Shown piece by piece: positions 18,097-25,696 of a stretch of DNA of 64,000 nt; within the stretch, counting starts at the first letter, position 1; each line of letters starts with the position of its first letter. The DNA is from Winogradskyella helgolandensis (lineage in GTDB: Bacteria; Bacteroidota; Bacteroidia; Flavobacteriales; Flavobacteriaceae), in NCBI RefSeq assembly GCF_013404085.1, contig NZ_JABFHO010000001.1, positions 2,429,001-2,493,000 of the forward strand, given 5' to 3'. A model generated the notes under the pieces. It searched no databases. It worked only from the letters and a program-made list of their open reading frames with translations, and was not told the DNA's origin. A program made the position numbers and the translations under genes.

Positions 18097-18145
18097 GCAC
18101 CATAACGCACCACGTTGCACCATTACGCTACATAAAGCACCATTT
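18097..18145 (+). repeat. Five helically phased 10-bp GCACCA repeats
   Basis: GCAC (once GCTA) occurs at 18097, 18107, 18117, 18127 and 18137, giving the units GCACCATAAC, GCACCACGTT, GCACCATTAC, GCTACATAAA and GCACCATTT. The exact 10-bp step puts every unit on the same face of the helix. The array ends at the ATG of the following regulator, so it probably serves as its operator or as a recombination-directionality site. Confidence 0.6.
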
Positions 18146-18511
18146 ATGAGCAGTAATTTATTCATTCCTAAAACTTGTAAGCATTGCGGTAATGCATTTA
18201 CAGCACGTACAACAGTTACTAAATACTGTGGCGATACTTGTGCAAAAAGAGCTTATAAGGCACGCAAACGTCAAGAAAAAATTCAAGCTACTCTTACTGA
18301 AGATATGCAACAGCAAAAACAAGTTGTTGAAGTTCGCAATCCTAATGCTGTAAATAACAAAGATTTTTTAAGCGTAACAGAAGCCTCACAACTGATTGGC
18401 GTGAGTAGATGGACCATTCAAAGAATGATTCAACAAGGACGTTTAAAAGCAGTTCCTTTTGGTAGAAAGCGTATTGTGGCCAGATGGCAAATAGAAAACC
18501 TTTTTAATTAA
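18146..18511 (+). CDS. Zinc-ribbon plus helix-turn-helix (MerR/excisionase-type) DNA-binding protein
   Basis: The 121-residue product starts at the ATG at 18146 (MSSNLFIPKTCKHCG); an upstream TTG at 18056 would run through the phased repeats and is unlikely. Residues 10-35 form a Cys4 zinc ribbon (CKHCG and YCGDTC). The C-terminal ~55 residues are a helix-turn-helix domain of the DUF/excisionase type (FLSVTEASQLIGVSRWTIQRMIQQGRLKAV). It is 7 bp upstream of the integrase gene, so it is probably co-transcribed and may be the recombination-directionality factor or a local regulator. Proteins of this form commonly precede integrases in Bacteroidota islands. Confidence 0.75.
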   Translation: MSSNLFIPKTCKHCGNAFTARTTVTKYCGDTCAKRAYKARKRQEKIQATLTEDMQQQKQVVEVRNPNAVNNKDFLSVTEASQLIGVSRWTIQRMIQQGRLKAVPFGRKRIVARWQIENLFN

Positions 18512-18518
18512 TTCCATT

Positions 18519-19613
18519 ATGAAAGTAACATTAAGACAACGCAAGAAGAACGACAAAATAAGTCTGTATTTAGATTACTATCATAAAGGCAAACGTAAAA
18601 CAGAATACTTACGCTTATACCTTACACCTAATCCTAAAACCAAAACTGAAAGAGAGGTTAATAAGAAAACCAAACAATTGGCTGAAACTATATGTGCACA
18701 GCGACAAATAGAAATTCAAAATGGTATTTATGGCTTTCAAGATATTGAAAAGCTAAAAGGTAGTTTTATTACTTATATCACAGCTTTAGCAGAAAAGAAA
18801 AATACAAGCTCTGGCAATTATGGTAATTGGAATAGTATGCTAAAACATTTAAAAAAGTTTTGTCCAACAGATGTTAGTTTTCAAGATATAGACAAATCGT
18901 TTGTTGAGCGTTTCAAAGAGTATTTAGATAAAGAAGCAATAGGTAGAGCAGGTAAGCAATTGTCTCAAAATTCAAAATATTCGTATTATGGTAAATTTTC
19001 AGCGGCATTAAAACAGGCGGTCAAGGATGGAATTTTAAAAGTAAATCCTGCAAATGGTGTAGAGTATTTTAAACAAGGAGAACCTCAACGAGAATTTTTA
19101 ACGCTTGATGAATTACAAAAAGCAGTTAATACAGAATGTGAACTGCCTATCTTAAAGAATGCTTTTATTTTTTCAGCTTTAACCGGATTACGTTGGTCAG
19201 ATATTGAAAAACTGATATGGTCAGAAATCCAGCACTCAAAAGAAATGGGATATTATATCCGATTTAGACAAAAGAAAACTAAAGGTGTCGAAACCTTACC
19301 AATATCAGACCAAGCAAGAAATCTATTAGGAGAAAAAGGTAATCCAGACGATAAAGTATTTGATGGCTTACATTATAGTGCCTGGTCTAATTTAAAATTA
19401 CAACAATGGATGATGAAGGCAGGTATTACTAAAACTATTACGTTTCATTGTGCGCGTCATACCTACGCTACCTTACAATTAACTTTGGGTACAGACATAT
19501 ATACTGTATCAAAATTATTAGGTCATAAAGAGTTACGAACTACACAGATATATGCCAAAGTAATTGACGATAAAAAGAAAGAAGCTGCTAACCGTATTCA
19601 ACTGGATTTATAA
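18519..19613 (+). CDS. Tyrosine-type site-specific integrase
   Basis: The 364-residue recombinase has an N-terminal arm-binding region, a SAM-like core-binding domain (about 80-180) and a catalytic domain. The full catalytic set is visible: Arg225 in LTGLRWSDIEKL, a lysine near 252-255 (QKKTKG), His310 and Arg313 in HCARHTYATL, His336 in LLGHKELRTT, and the nucleophile Tyr345 in TTQIYAKV. It belongs to the Bacteroidota phage-type integrases and is expected to recombine the 16-bp core at the end of mnmE. Its stop codon overlaps the next start (TAATG), indicating coupled translation. Confidence 0.93.
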   Translation: MKVTLRQRKKNDKISLYLDYYHKGKRKTEYLRLYLTPNPKTKTEREVNKKTKQLAETICAQRQIEIQNGIYGFQDIEKLKGSFITYITALAEKKNTSSGNYGNWNSMLKHLKKFCPTDVSFQDIDKSFVERFKEYLDKEAIGRAGKQLSQNSKYSYYGKFSAALKQAVKDGILKVNPANGVEYFKQGEPQREFLTLDELQKAVNTECELPILKNAFIFSALTGLRWSDIEKLIWSEIQHSKEMGYYIRFRQKKTKGVETLPISDQARNLLGEKGNPDDKVFDGLHYSAWSNLKLQQWMMKAGITKTITFHCARHTYATLQLTLGTDIYTVSKLLGHKELRTTQIYAKVIDDKKKEAANRIQLDL

Positions 19614-20560
19614 TGAAAGGAAGTATATTTTCAAGTTTGGTTTCTATAACCAATGGCTTACATAGAGATAATAGACAGGAAAAGGATTTTAAATACTTAT
19701 TGTCTGATTTTAAATTGAACCAAAAAGCTAATAACGCAGTTTTTAAAGTAAACTTTAAAAAGCCTTTAAATGCGAAAAAAGAATACTATCAAAAGCTAAT
19801 AATTAATGAAACAGAAAATACAGTAGCATCATTTGTAAAGGAATTTCCGAAAAATGCAACTACACCAGAAAATAAATACAGCTATACCATTCTACTTAAT
19901 AAATTTGATAAGTACTTAAATGACATTGCAACTTATATCAATAAAAGAGGTATAACAACAGATTTAAATAATGATGACAATTATATCATAAACTACTTAA
20001 AAGTATCTGTAATAAGGTTGTATGCTGAACTACAAGAGCAATACGGACAATTTTCGGAAAATACAAAATTCTCAATTTCTGAAATTGCAGAAAAATACTT
20101 TAATGATGAAACTTTTGATGTTAGCTTAATAGAAAAGAACACCACTAAAAAAGTTGCTACCAAAAAAACATCAAAAACGAAAGCAACACCCAAGACTTCT
20201 TTTGGATATAAAAGTAATGACACTTCAACTTTGCTAACTGTACTTAAACAAGTAAATCTAAAAATCGATTTGTTAGATAACCGCACAACTGTTGAACATT
20301 TGCACCAATTGTTATTAGCAAAAGATTTTGCAAATACAGAATCGCAAATTTATCTTCAATGCGAAACTACACAGTTTAGTTACCTTGTAACAAAACTTAA
20401 ACCATTTTTTAATGGTTTCAATCCTACGGCAATAGAACGTTCTGGAAAATTTATTACTAAAACAGGTACGCTATTAAAGGCGAATAATCTTCACAAAAAC
20501 AAAATTCACAACCCAAAAGAAAAGGAAGAAATAGATAAAATCATCCAACAACTGCAATAA
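19613..20560 (+). CDS. Unknown integrase-operon protein
   Basis: The 315-residue protein overlaps the integrase stop by one base, so it is almost certainly in the same operon. It is hydrophilic and lysine/asparagine-rich, with a low-complexity basic stretch near the middle (KKVATKKTSKTKATPKT) that separates a helical N-terminal half from a C-terminal half (LHQLLLAKDFANTESQIYLQ, FSYLVTKLKPFFNGFNP). The C-terminal half looks like the small helical domain often found beside integrases in flavobacterial islands. I do not recognise a catalytic motif. A role in excision or DNA binding is only inferred from position. Confidence 0.6.
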   Translation: MKGSIFSSLVSITNGLHRDNRQEKDFKYLLSDFKLNQKANNAVFKVNFKKPLNAKKEYYQKLIINETENTVASFVKEFPKNATTPENKYSYTILLNKFDKYLNDIATYINKRGITTDLNNDDNYIINYLKVSVIRLYAELQEQYGQFSENTKFSISEIAEKYFNDETFDVSLIEKNTTKKVATKKTSKTKATPKTSFGYKSNDTSTLLTVLKQVNLKIDLLDNRTTVEHLHQLLLAKDFANTESQIYLQCETTQFSYLVTKLKPFFNGFNPTAIERSGKFITKTGTLLKANNLHKNKIHNPKEKEEIDKIIQQLQ

Positions 20561-20563
20561 AAA

Positions 20564-20592
20564 ACAGTAAGAATAGTAAGAAACCTTACTGT
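20564..20592. promoter_or_regulatory. Inverted repeat after the integrase operon
   Basis: ACAGTAAG (20564-20571) and CTTACTGT (20585-20592) form an 8-bp dyad with a 13-nt loop. An extra GTAAG lies inside and an extra CTTAC just outside. No long T tract follows, so it may be a weak terminator or a protein-binding site. Confidence 0.4.
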
Positions 20593-20672
20593 TGTCTTAC
20601 CCTTGTTTTACACTCTTACTAAAATCGGGAAGCCAATTTTCAACCTTTGTCCTGTTCTTGAAAACCAAGAAT

Positions 20673-20690
20673 GACATTTGGCCAGATGTC
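20673..20690. promoter_or_regulatory. Near-perfect 18-bp palindrome, candidate operator
   Basis: GACATTTGGCCAGATGTC is symmetric except for one base pair and lies 26 bp before the first HTH gene. This is a suitable operator for one of the two small HTH proteins encoded directly downstream. Confidence 0.5.
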
Positions 20691-20716
20691 CTCATTTATT
20701 TAAAACAAAATAAACG

Positions 20717-21019
20717 ATGGACACAAATATCATCGAAAAGTTAGACCGCATTGAAAAACTCTTATTAGAGCAACAAACAATGCAAAAGCAAGTATTAAAC
20801 TTTAATGAAACTTGCAAGTATTTAGAATTATCCCAATCGCACTTGTATAAACTCACAAGTACGGGAACCATTCCACATTATAAACCGAATGGTAAAAAGA
20901 TTTATTTCCAAAGAGAAGAGTTAGACCATTGGTTACTGCGTAACCGTATGAACTCAAGAGACGAAATCGAACAGCAAGCTGCCGATTACCTTATTAAGAA
21001 AGGAGCGGTGAAGTTATGA
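20717..21019 (+). CDS. Small helix-turn-helix (excisionase-family) protein
   Basis: The 100-residue protein has a short N-terminal coiled coil (IIEKLDRIEKLLLEQQ) followed by an excisionase-type winged helix (LNFNETCKYLELSQSHLYKLTSTGTIPHYKPNGKKI in pieces) and a RxELDHWLL ending, as in the HTH_17/AlpA-like group. Such proteins act as regulators or directionality factors. It overlaps the next gene by 4 bp (ATGA), and a palindromic candidate operator lies just upstream. Confidence 0.75.
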   Translation: MDTNIIEKLDRIEKLLLEQQTMQKQVLNFNETCKYLELSQSHLYKLTSTGTIPHYKPNGKKIYFQREELDHWLLRNRMNSRDEIEQQAADYLIKKGAVKL

Positions 21020-21312
21020 CTGAAATAATCGATTTACTCTTAACGCTCTCTCAAGAAATAAAGGACATTAAAGCACGTATCGAATTGTTACGACAATCGA
21101 GAGCAGAAGTATTAAAAGATACGTGGATAGACAATCAAGATGTATTGCAGACCTTACATATAAGTAAGCGAACGCTACAAACTTTAAGAACCAATGGCAC
21201 TTTGCCTTACAGCAAAGTAAAAGGTAAATTTTACTATAAAGTTGCTGACATAGAGCAATTGCTTCAAGACAACTACTACAACCATAATTTCAAGCAAGAT
21301 GGAAATAAGTAG
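21016..21312 (+). CDS. Second small helix-turn-helix protein
   Basis: The 98-residue product shares the layout of its upstream neighbour: an N-terminal helical segment (LLLTLSQEIKDIKARIELL) and an HTH_17-type domain (DVLQTLHISKRTLQTLRTNGTLPYSKVKGKFYY in pieces). It starts 4 bp inside the previous gene and its end overlaps the VirE-N gene start by 14 bp, so the four genes from 20717 to 23955 form one tightly packed operon. Having two adjacent paralogues suggests a pair with different DNA sites, possibly excision and replication control. Confidence 0.75.
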   Translation: MTEIIDLLLTLSQEIKDIKARIELLRQSRAEVLKDTWIDNQDVLQTLHISKRTLQTLRTNGTLPYSKVKGKFYYKVADIEQLLQDNYYNHNFKQDGNK

Positions 21313-22207
21313 AGAAGCAATTTTAGACAAAACACATTATGGTTTAAAAATCTATGCCTATGTGTTGAGACAGTATTATCCTAATCAAACAGTCCTTTCT
21401 GTAAAAGGAAGGGACTGTGGGATAACTCGAAACCCTTTTAATGGTGGTAAAGAAACCTTACGGATTCATATTGATGGTATTATAGCAACACATCGAGATA
21501 CAGAATTAGAAGCCTTTAAAGGTGATGTATTCGATTTTGCACAATATCATTTTAGAATAACCGATGAAGAAGATTTGTACCAGAAGATAAATCAAGAGCT
21601 ACATCTAAATTTAGAAGTCAAGGAAAAAGACGAATTGGAATGGCTTAATGAACCAGACGATACGTGGTATGCCAACTGTAGCTTTTTTAAAGCACCTGTT
21701 CGCAATGTGTTTCCTTCGGAAACCTTGCGATTACATCAAGTATTTGCATTAATCACAAGTAATAAATACAAAAAGATTACTGAAGAATTAAGAGCAATTA
21801 CCAATGTAAAAGAAGCACGTAAATTCAAAGCGAATCGCTTTGATTACGTAACACTTTCAGGAACATTTGAAAAACGAAGCGATAACAATTTGCTAAAGCA
21901 TTCTAATTTATTAACCATTGATTTTGACCATTTAGAGAATCTACAAGAGTTAAGAACACAGCTCTTAAATGATGAATATTTTGAAACCGAAATGCTATTC
22001 ATATCACCATCTGGCGATGGCCTAAAATGGATTATTAGAATAGATATTTCAGAAGTATCGCATTCAGAATATTTCACAGCAGTAGCAAATTACATTAAAC
22101 ACAATTATAACATTGAGGTTGACCAGTCAGGTAAAGACGTTTCCAGAGCGTGTTTTTTACCATATGACCCAACAGCCTTTTTACATAAAAGACATCAAGC
22201 ATTATGA
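21299..22207 (+). CDS. VirE N-terminal domain / BT4734-like primase-related protein
   Basis: The 302-residue protein matches the VirE_N family of Bacteroidota mobile elements. Landmarks are the N-terminal zinc-free CHC2-like start (NPFNGGKETLRIHI), FKGDVFDFAQYHF, the acidic LTIDFDHLEN, SPSGDGLKWIIRI and the C-terminal DQSGKDVSRACFLPYDP. These motifs resemble archaeo-eukaryotic primase-type catalytic and nucleotide-binding strands, so a role in initiating replication of the excised element is likely but not proven. It is translationally coupled to DUF3987 downstream (4-bp overlap). Confidence 0.8.
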   Translation: MEISREAILDKTHYGLKIYAYVLRQYYPNQTVLSVKGRDCGITRNPFNGGKETLRIHIDGIIATHRDTELEAFKGDVFDFAQYHFRITDEEDLYQKINQELHLNLEVKEKDELEWLNEPDDTWYANCSFFKAPVRNVFPSETLRLHQVFALITSNKYKKITEELRAITNVKEARKFKANRFDYVTLSGTFEKRSDNNLLKHSNLLTIDFDHLENLQELRTQLLNDEYFETEMLFISPSGDGLKWIIRIDISEVSHSEYFTAVANYIKHNYNIEVDQSGKDVSRACFLPYDPTAFLHKRHQAL

Positions 22208-23955
22208 CTAAAATATTTAACCCAAAAGATTGGTTAGAAGTTCCTAAAGAGCCAACAAAACCAAAAAGCAACACAGCAACAACTAATGTTGTTGCTGTTG
22301 CTGATAACGACATTGAATCCTACATTTCAGCAATCGAGCAATCAGGTACAGACATAACAGGAAGTTATGCCACTTGGAGAGATTTAGGCTTTGCTTTAGC
22401 AGAAGAATACAGAGAAACAGGAAGAGATTATTTCCACCGAATAAGTAAAAATTATGCAGGTTACGATGCTAAAGAGTGTGATGCACAATTCGATAAATGC
22501 TTAAACGCAAAAGGACACGGAATTACAATTGCTACCTTTTACCATTACACACATCAGTCAGGTATAAAACCGACTAAACAACAGTATAACAACGAAGTTG
22601 CAACAAACGTTGTAACTGTTGTCGATACACCCAACCAAGCAATGCCTACAATACCAGAAACGGTATATGAGAATTTGCCACAGTTTTTACAACAAGTTGT
22701 AAACCCTGCTAATGGACAGGAAGAAAAGGACATTTTATTGTTAGGCGCATTAACAGCATTTAGTGCGTGCTTTCCTAAACTCTTCGGAATCTATGACCAA
22801 CGTAAAGTATTCAGCAACTTATATTTATTTGTAACCGCACCTGCTTCTGCAGGAAAAGGAAGGCTTAACCAAATTAAAAATTTGGTAGAGCCCGTTCACA
22901 AATTAAAACGAGAACAAGCCAAAGTATTAAAGCAGCAATTTCAATCAGAAACCGCTACTTACAATATGAACAAAGGCAAAGATGAAAACTTAGAAAAACC
23001 GAGTAAACCGCCAGAGCGAATGCTATTCATTCCTGCTAACAATAGTGTAACAGGCGTATATCAATTAATTTCTGATAATAAAGGCAGAGGATTAATTTTT
23101 GAAACCGAAGGCGATACGTTAGCACAAGCCTTTAAAAGCGATTATGGTAATTATTCCGATGGTTTTCGGAAAGCCTTTCATCACGAAACTATAAGCTATT
23201 ATCGCAGAACGGATAGAGAATACGTAGATATTGAAAAACCCTGTTTATCAACAGTATTATCAGGTACACCTAAACAAGTGGCGACTCTAATACCCAATGC
23301 AGAAAATGGCTTATTTAGTCGCTTTATGTTTTACTATATGAATATAAAACCAACTTGGAAAAACGTGTTTCAAAATAGCAATAAAGTAGGTTTAGATGAT
23401 TACTATAACCAATTAGGTAGTGAGTTTTTAGAACTGTACAAAACGCTAAAAAACAATCCAGAGATTGAAATACGATTAACCACAACTCAACAACAGCAAT
23501 TCAATACCTTTTTTGAATCCTTACAGACCAAATACATCAACCTACAACCCGAAGAGTATATTGCAACAATAAGGAGATTAGGCTTAATTGCATTTAGGGT
23601 AATGATGCTATTCACAGCATTCCGCATTATGGAAGATGGTGATGTAAATGGAACTAAAGAATGTGAGGATATAGATTTTGAGAACGCTATAACCATAATT
23701 TCAATTTTAGTGAAGCACAGTAGTAAAGTATTTAATGATTTACCAATAGAGCAGAAAGCAACAAAACGTTCAAATAGAAAAGAACGCTTTTTAGAAAGTT
23801 TACCAAAACAATTTATCAGACAAGTGTATTTAGATTTAGCCACAAAACAGAACATCCCACATAAAACCGCAGAAGGATATATTACCAAATTTGTAGAAGC
23901 AGGATTAATACACAGAGAAGCACACAATAACTACTCAAATCCTGCAAAGCCGTAG
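22204..23955 (+). CDS. DUF3987 helicase-like protein with PriCT-2 domain
   Basis: The 583-residue protein begins with a linker and a PriCT-2 domain (about residues 36-118: SYATWRDLGFALAEEY, DAKECDAQFDKC, ITIATFYHYTHQSG). Residues about 150-560 are DUF3987, with a Walker A-like APASAGKGRLNQ, Walker B-like GLIFETEGDT, a sensor region (STVLSGTPKQVATLIP) and SRFMFYYMN. Together with the VirE-N protein it forms the primase/helicase pair common on Bacteroidota islands and probably replicates the excised circle. The gene carries hairpin-forming repeats that encode two similar nine-residue stretches on either side of PriCT-2. Confidence 0.82.
   Translation: MTKIFNPKDWLEVPKEPTKPKSNTATTNVVAVADNDIESYISAIEQSGTDITGSYATWRDLGFALAEEYRETGRDYFHRISKNYAGYDAKECDAQFDKCLNAKGHGITIATFYHYTHQSGIKPTKQQYNNEVATNVVTVVDTPNQAMPTIPETVYENLPQFLQQVVNPANGQEEKDILLLGALTAFSACFPKLFGIYDQRKVFSNLYLFVTAPASAGKGRLNQIKNLVEPVHKLKREQAKVLKQQFQSETATYNMNKGKDENLEKPSKPPERMLFIPANNSVTGVYQLISDNKGRGLIFETEGDTLAQAFKSDYGNYSDGFRKAFHHETISYYRRTDREYVDIEKPCLSTVLSGTPKQVATLIPNAENGLFSRFMFYYMNIKPTWKNVFQNSNKVGLDDYYNQLGSEFLELYKTLKNNPEIEIRLTTTQQQQFNTFFESLQTKYINLQPEEYIATIRRLGLIAFRVMMLFTAFRIMEDGDVNGTKECEDIDFENAITIISILVKHSSKVFNDLPIEQKATKRSNRKERFLESLPKQFIRQVYLDLATKQNIPHKTAEGYITKFVEAGLIHREAHNNYSNPAKP
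22274..22297. repeat. Intragenic 10-bp hairpin, with a related copy at 22597-22616
   Basis: CAGCAACAAC and GTTGTTGCTG form a perfect dyad around TAAT. A related weaker dyad (CAAC-AAAC-GTTG) lies at 22601-22612. They encode TNVVAVADN and TNVVTVVDT (residues 27-35 and 134-142), which flank the PriCT-2 domain. Confidence 0.5.
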
Positions 23956-23965
23956 TTAAGGATTT

Positions 23966-24008
23966 TAAGGATTTAGGGATATGATTAAATGACTTCCTCA
24001 AATCCTTA
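23966..24008. terminator. Possible terminator after the replication operon
   Basis: TAAGGATTT (23966-23974) and AAATCCTTA (24000-24008) pair over a 25-nt loop. The loop is long and no strong T run follows, so termination is uncertain. It separates the DUF3987 gene from the XRE/HEPN/Argonaute cassette. Confidence 0.35.
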
Positions 24009-24074
24009 ATATCCTCATTATCTGTTAATAACTACTAATATCTTTTTCTTTTCCTTTAGTTTCCTTTACTTAAA

Positions 24075-24098
24075 TTAGACAAAATTTGACAAGTCTAA
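24075..24098. promoter_or_regulatory. Candidate operator of the XRE regulator
   Basis: TTAGAC-N12-GTCTAA is a 6-bp dyad that ends 11 bp before the XRE start codon. A TTGACA lies between the halves. Its position fits autorepression by the XRE protein. Confidence 0.5.
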
Positions 24099-24109
24099 AT
24101 AATTCTATT

Positions 24110-24418
24110 ATGGAGTTTGGAGAGTACATACGCTCATTGCGTGAAAACCGCAATTTGCTATTAAGAGAAATGGCTGCAAACCTAAATATGGACGTTGCCT
24201 ATTTAAGCAAAATAGAACGAGGAAATCGGATGGCAAGACGCGAACAAGTAGTTGCATTCGCTAAAGCATTAAAACAAGACGAAAACGAATTAATTAAGCT
24301 ATGGATGTCCGAACAAATTGTACTAATGCTCAAAAATGAAAAAGAGAGTACGGAAATCCTCAAAATAGCTGAAGAAAAAATTAGTAAGATTGTTAAAAAG
24401 GGTAAGGATTTAAAGTAA
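24110..24418 (+). CDS. XRE-family transcriptional regulator of the HEPN-Argonaute cassette
   Basis: The ATG at 24110 gives a 102-residue protein (MEFGEYIRSLRENRNLLLREM); an upstream TTG would start inside the candidate operator and is unlikely. Residues 1-60 are a lambda-repressor-type HTH (LRENRNLLLREMAANLNMDVAYLSKIERG in pieces), the rest a helical, lysine-rich tail that may dimerise. The protein resembles the controller regulators found with restriction-modification and other defence genes. It is 3 bp upstream of the HEPN gene, so the three genes form one operon whose expression it probably restrains. Confidence 0.85.
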   Translation: MEFGEYIRSLRENRNLLLREMAANLNMDVAYLSKIERGNRMARREQVVAFAKALKQDENELIKLWMSEQIVLMLKNEKESTEILKIAEEKISKIVKKGKDLK

Positions 24419-24421
24419 TTT

Positions 24422-25675
24422 ATGTTTAAAGAGAATAAATATTATGGCGAGGTATGGTTTAAATCTGCAGAGGATAATAAGTGCTTTTGTGTATTAGAGT
24501 TAATTAATGATGAAGTGCACATAACGACCAATTTGTCAGAAAGATTACCTGCCTATCAAATAGAGTTAATTTATGGGGTTTTTACAGGTTTAGGCTATTT
24601 AACTTTTGTAAACTGCAAGATTAAAAACAGTAGCAATGGAATAGTAGAGACTAAAACTTATAAGCCTAAATATACGTTTGCTTGTGCATATCATTTAATT
24701 GAACCTATAGGTTTGAAAATTAATGAATTTCAAATTGACAATTTAGCAATAGTGAGTTGGGTTAGAAAAATGCATTGGTATAATTCTTTAGAAGACAAAC
24801 TTGAAAAAGAGGATGACGTAGTCCACAATACGAATATTACTAAAGACTTATCTATTAAAATCACAAAATCAACATCATATACTTCTAACCACGACTTTTT
24901 TAGAATGGACAATGTTGGATATGTCGATTTTATATCAGAAAAAAAATTGAGTATTCTTGAGAGTATAGATTTATATAATTCATTTCAAAAATTATTTCAT
25001 TTTTTATACGGTAAGTCTGTACAATTTAAATCTTTTAATTTTAAATGTTTAAGCTGTGGTAATTGGGCTTCGTTATATTACAAGGATGATTTCAACAAAG
25101 AAAACATATCTGGTTTTATAGCGCTTGACTATGATACTATTAAAGATGATTTGTCCAATATAATTAAGCATTGGTATAACAATGAAGGCATAAGTTATTG
25201 TGCTGATATTATTATCGAAAATTTACTCTCGGTTAAAACGAGTCATAGTAGGCGATTTACAAATTCCTATACAGCTTTCGAGGCTTATAGTTTGAAATTT
25301 GGTAATAAGATTAAGAACTCATCTTTTGCCAAAGATTTATTAGAACAAAAGCAATTATTAGTCGATATAACTAATATTCCAGAAGATGATATTAAAACAT
25401 ATGTATCAAAGATTGTTCGTCATCGAGATTATTTAATACATCGCACTAAAACAAAAAACAATATTTTTTCACAGTTTGAACTATTGTATATATCCTTTTT
25501 ATTAGATTATTTGGTTGGTTTAGGCTTGGTGAAACAAATGGAAGTTTCTGATAAAATTATTGAAAAAATAATAGAGCGTGCTAAATCTACATACCAAGAT
25601 ATGCAGTCTGTAAATAGACTACTAAACAAAGATTTATTAGTTGATAACAATAATAAAGTTCAACCTTCTATGTAA
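24422..25675 (+). CDS. ApeA-like HEPN-domain protein, putative RNase effector
   Basis: The 417-residue protein has an N-terminal beta-rich region (about 5-115: GEVWFKSAED, IYGVFTGLGYLTFVNC, INEFQIDNLAIVSWVRK) laid out like the ApeA N-terminal domain, and a C-terminal helical HEPN domain (about 260-375). The HEPN R-x4-H motif is intact as RDYLIH (Arg335, His340), with Arg333 also available, and the earlier helix carries SRRFTNSYTAFEAYS with Glu287. A CLSCGNW pair of cysteines lies at 209-212. ApeA is a known HEPN protein of anti-phage defence, and HEPN domains of this kind usually cleave RNA. The gene sits 3 bp after the XRE gene and 21 bp before an Argonaute gene. The assignment of the N-terminal domain is by pattern only. 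Confidence 0.7.
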   Translation: MFKENKYYGEVWFKSAEDNKCFCVLELINDEVHITTNLSERLPAYQIELIYGVFTGLGYLTFVNCKIKNSSNGIVETKTYKPKYTFACAYHLIEPIGLKINEFQIDNLAIVSWVRKMHWYNSLEDKLEKEDDVVHNTNITKDLSIKITKSTSYTSNHDFFRMDNVGYVDFISEKKLSILESIDLYNSFQKLFHFLYGKSVQFKSFNFKCLSCGNWASLYYKDDFNKENISGFIALDYDTIKDDLSNIIKHWYNNEGISYCADIIIENLLSVKTSHSRRFTNSYTAFEAYSLKFGNKIKNSSFAKDLLEQKQLLVDITNIPEDDIKTYVSKIVRHRDYLIHRTKTKNNIFSQFELLYISFLLDYLVGLGLVKQMEVSDKIIEKIIERAKSTYQDMQSVNRLLNKDLLVDNNNKVQPSM

Positions 25676-25696
25676 AATTACAATATAATTTCATTT

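Noticed and set aside
18056..18145. Extended N-terminus of the zinc-ribbon/HTH protein from a TTG
   Set aside because: The extra 30 codons consist of the phased repeats and upstream arm-site DNA; the ATG at 18146 gives the family N-terminus.
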